This document shows positions 61,201 through 64,000 of a stretch of 64,000 nucleotides of DNA, in pieces. The DNA lies in NCBI GenBank assembly GCA_027886175.1, contig JAJNNQ010000126.1, positions 434,001 through 498,000 on the forward strand, given 5' to 3'. The position numbers and the translations under genes are program-made. The stretch's first letter is position 1, and each line of letters opens with the position of its first letter. This DNA comes from Phylloscopus collybita. Its lineage: Eukaryota; Chordata; Aves; Passeriformes; Phylloscopidae. Below the pieces are notes generated by a model. It made no database searches, was not told the DNA's origin, and worked only from the letters and a program-made list of their open reading frames with translations.

Positions 61201-64000
61201 GTGTCCTCATATGCCAGGAGGTTTATTTGTAAAACATGTTCTGGTTTGTAGATGACCAGTACTTTAGCAATGTGAGCTGTTTTTAGCAGTAAATATTTAC
61301 CTTATTGCAAATCTTTTGGTAATGTCTCCTAAGCTGTGTGACCCTCACATGTTTCTGCCTGTATTGGGCATTTAAATAAATTTTACAACTTTTGTCCAAT
61401 CATATCTCTTTAGGCAACTGAAATTTGGCACTTCTTTAGCTTTCAGCATGGAATATTTATGTAAGTGTGTGATATAGTGTTCACAGTGGGAAATTTACTG
61501 CTCTGTGTAAGAGAAAGGAGTTTTAAAAATTCACCTTCTGTCATCAAACTGCATTGGAAATCAATTGCTTGTGTACCCAGGTAACCAAGCCCAGCTGAAA
61601 TTTCCCAGTAATACAGAGGCCTGGTTTTATAACATAAGGGACTTTGGTCTGGCAAGTACATAAAAGCAAGTTTTCTGCTATAAAAGGAGAAAAGATGTTG
61701 AAAACATCCCATACAGCTGTATTTCCCACACTTGTTTTCTGGCAGCTGATCTTGGAGCTAAACCAATGCTTTAAAAACTTCTTCCATTTTTGTAACAATG
61801 TGGGGAGCTTGTCAGATGAGGTTAGTAGCTTTCTGGTTCTATGACTAATGCCAGCACACAGTTCAAAGGAGGGCCTCAGCAGCAGCAATTAGTTTCTAAA
61901 TTTCATCAGCAAGCTATTAATCAGGATTAGCAGAACTGTGTGGCTGATTTATCTCTCTGCAGTTTAAGCCACTCCAGTAATTGCTATAACTTTCTTAAAT
62001 TTGCTTGTTTCATCTCCAAATTCCCAGATTCTATTAACATCAGCCCCCTTCTCCTGAAGGATTATGTGGAAGAGGAACTAGTGGAGAATATAAAAACGTG
62101 TTGTTGCTGAAATGAAGCCACAAAGGAGCTATTTGGTGGTGTCTGTTGCAGTAATACAAATCTAAAATAATCTTATTAACTTGAAAAAATGATCAGATCA
62201 GAATGCCCCTAAATCTCCATTTGCCTAAAATACTGCTAAGTTTCAGACTGCTGGATAAATTTGTAAGACTCAAGTATGTGCAAACAAAATTATTTGTTGT
62301 GAGTTTGTGAACTCCTGTGATTTTCTTGTTTTAAAACCACATTTACAGAATGCAATGTGATAGACTGGGATTACTAAACTTGGGAAAAGCAATTACCTTT
62401 TATTCATGCATATGACCCACAAGGCTTGCTTTCCCTCTCAGAATTGGATGTCTCAGTACAGACAAAGTTAGACAGGTTTCAAGTAGTAGAAAAATCATAA
62501 TATGAACATATTTGCATGATTTTGCTTTGTTTCTCAAGCTACTGCCTCTGAAGATTTTTCTTCAGTTTAAGACTGTGTAAGCTGAGTGCTTCTCTATGAA
62601 TGAGAACATGCTCTGAGAGTTTTGCCCAGGTTATTTACTCTGAGTCTGGACATAGCAATTTACTGAAGTAAAAAATAAGTTTTGCTACTGTTAAATGGAG
62701 AAATAACAAATTAACTTAGAAATAAGCTATTGAAATACTTAGAGTTACTATAATTTCCTTTATGAATGTCAAATCAAATATAAAGGGTTAATCAGAAAAA
62801 AATAATTGTAGACTCCTCTGTTCTGTTGTCTCTTTCCTGCTTCAGCTCATTGAACAGAATCAAAAATTTATTAATTCCAGGATGTTTCAATTAAAAGTAG
62901 CACTGAAAAATCATCCTGAGGTTATTCAGAGCCCCAGACAAGCTGGGGGAGGTGTTTGTGTTGCAGTTTCAGGAATACAGAGCTGCGAGGTACATTTTCC
63001 TTCTTCCCTTTGCACTGGACAGGTCTGCCTCTGCAAGATCTTTGGATCTGTGGAGGAAAGAATGGTGTTAACTGAGGCAGCAGAGTAAACTTCCTCCCTA
63101 GAGTTTATACAATGTGAACTGGGCAGTAGGACTAAGTTAAGACAGAGCAAGCAAAGACACCCACAGACGACTGTTGGTAGGTGACAATCTACATAGAGTA
63201 ACAAACTTGCAGTAGTAGATTATAGTTTGCTGAAAGAAGGAAGGGCAGTAAATACAACAACATATGTGTAGGCAGTAACCAAGCTGATGAATGTGCTCAG
63301 TTTCACTTCCATTAAGACTAATAAACTGAAACATTTCTTGGGCACACAGGATTATTGTCCTTGTATCAGGCTAGTATTTTTAATTGGTGATTTTTGATTC
63401 TGAAACAGTTGAGTGGCTTCTAGATATCCAGACTTTTATCTCTGGATTACCTTCTACCGTTGCTTTCTCTTTCCAGAGAAGCCAAATCTGCTAAATGTAT
63501 ATGAGTATACATTCAGCCCTCCTCATACAGATTTATGCACTTAAGTCATACCAGAGCAAAGTTCAGAATGCAGCAAAGAGCTCTTCAGAAATGCTTCTGT
63601 CCATGTTTCACTAGAACATTTTGGTTCAGTGAAATGTACTTAGAAGTGTTTGCTAAGTCAGAATGCATCTCTAATGTTCAGCTTAGCTTGTTTCTCCATT
63701 GTCATGATACAGACCATGAGCACTGCAGTGCTCTTCACTGTATGATTTGCTGGCCTGCAGTCTGTAGTGTGTTACATAGCAGGTTAGCAGCTTTCTGGTC
63801 GTTCATATTGGAACAAATTGCTGAGGGGTTAAGCTCAGTTCCATGTCTCCAGTTCTTGCTGGTGTCTTTTGAGACACTTAAGCCATTTAAGTGGCTGGTA
63901 GAGATGATCAGCAGTAGAGATGACATTTTGGGCAAAATGTAATCTTTTCTGTCCTAAGGAGGGATGGCTGAAAGGAGAGGCATGCAGGTTAAAAAGGAAA
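58216..64000 (+). other. PGM5: PGM5 intron 7 (left part)
   Basis: Starts GTAAGT and runs to the window edge. It contains one CR1 3' end (about 60.95-61.1 kb). Several 60-135-codon open frames occur on both strands, including one of 135 codons at 63,535-63,942, but none resembles PGM5 or another family that I recognise. Confidence 0.8.
60950..61105 (+). mobile_element. CR1 LINE 3'-end fragment, sense
   Basis: Shows GATGTTGTGGAATCTCCCTC, CCTTCTTGAGCAGGGAGATT and CCATTCTGGGATCCTGTGAT, the CR1 3' end in sense orientation. 5'-truncated, with the terminal repeat mutated. Confidence 0.75.

Noticed and set aside
63535..63942. 135-codon open frame near the right edge
   Set aside because: No recognisable domain and no splice context that matches the expected next PGM5 exon; length is within chance for AT-moderate intron DNA.

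Overview
The window is nuclear DNA from a bird, probably a songbird (passerine). Three things point there: many CR1 LINE fragments, including 3' ends of the GATTCTGTG type; LTR pieces that I recognise from memory as passerine-type endogenous retrovirus LTRs; and a vertebrate gene with large introns. The only protein-coding gene I can support is the 5' two thirds of PGM5 (phosphoglucomutase-like protein 5, aciculin) on the + strand. PGM5 lies on the human chromosome 9 segment that corresponds to the avian Z, so Z linkage is likely but is not visible here.

Layout: 1-12,900 is intergenic or upstream DNA with no recognisable gene, one CR1 3' end (about 4.6 kb), a 45-T tract (1,256-1,300) and a minus-oriented solo LTR (11,128-11,856). 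A second minus-oriented solo LTR (12,903-13,363) abuts a CpG island (about 13,375-14,540) that carries the promoter and exon 1. PGM5 coding exons: 1 = 13,817-14,077; 2 = 20,804-20,966; 3 = 23,522-23,668; 4 = 27,749-27,874; 5 = 30,046-30,236; 6 = 31,132-31,286; 7 = 58,100-58,215. They join without a frame break (intron phases 0,1,1,1,0,2,1) into 386 codons plus one base, about 68% of the roughly 567-residue protein. Later exons (the rest of domain 3 and all of domain 4) lie to the right of the window. Intron 6 is 26.8 kb and is the main landing zone for CR1 copies.

The most unusual structure is at the exon 1/intron 1 border. A 33-bp unit that contains the splice donor itself (AACGGG|GTAAGC) is repeated six times in tandem (14,072-14,269), giving six identical, in-frame, phase-0 donors spaced 11 codons apart. 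The other end of intron 1 also carries a tandem duplication (about 102 bp, twice), ending 30 bases before the exon 2 acceptor. A second oddity is a diverged 109-base copy of the 3' part of PGM5 exon 2 (about 82% identity, no indels, one nonsense change), wedged between two CR1 fragments in intron 3 (24,945-25,053).

Everything else is CR1, LTR or unannotated intron sequence. Repeat calls rest on recalled consensus features, not on a library search; repeat edges are approximate unless a duplication or terminal inverted repeat fixes them.
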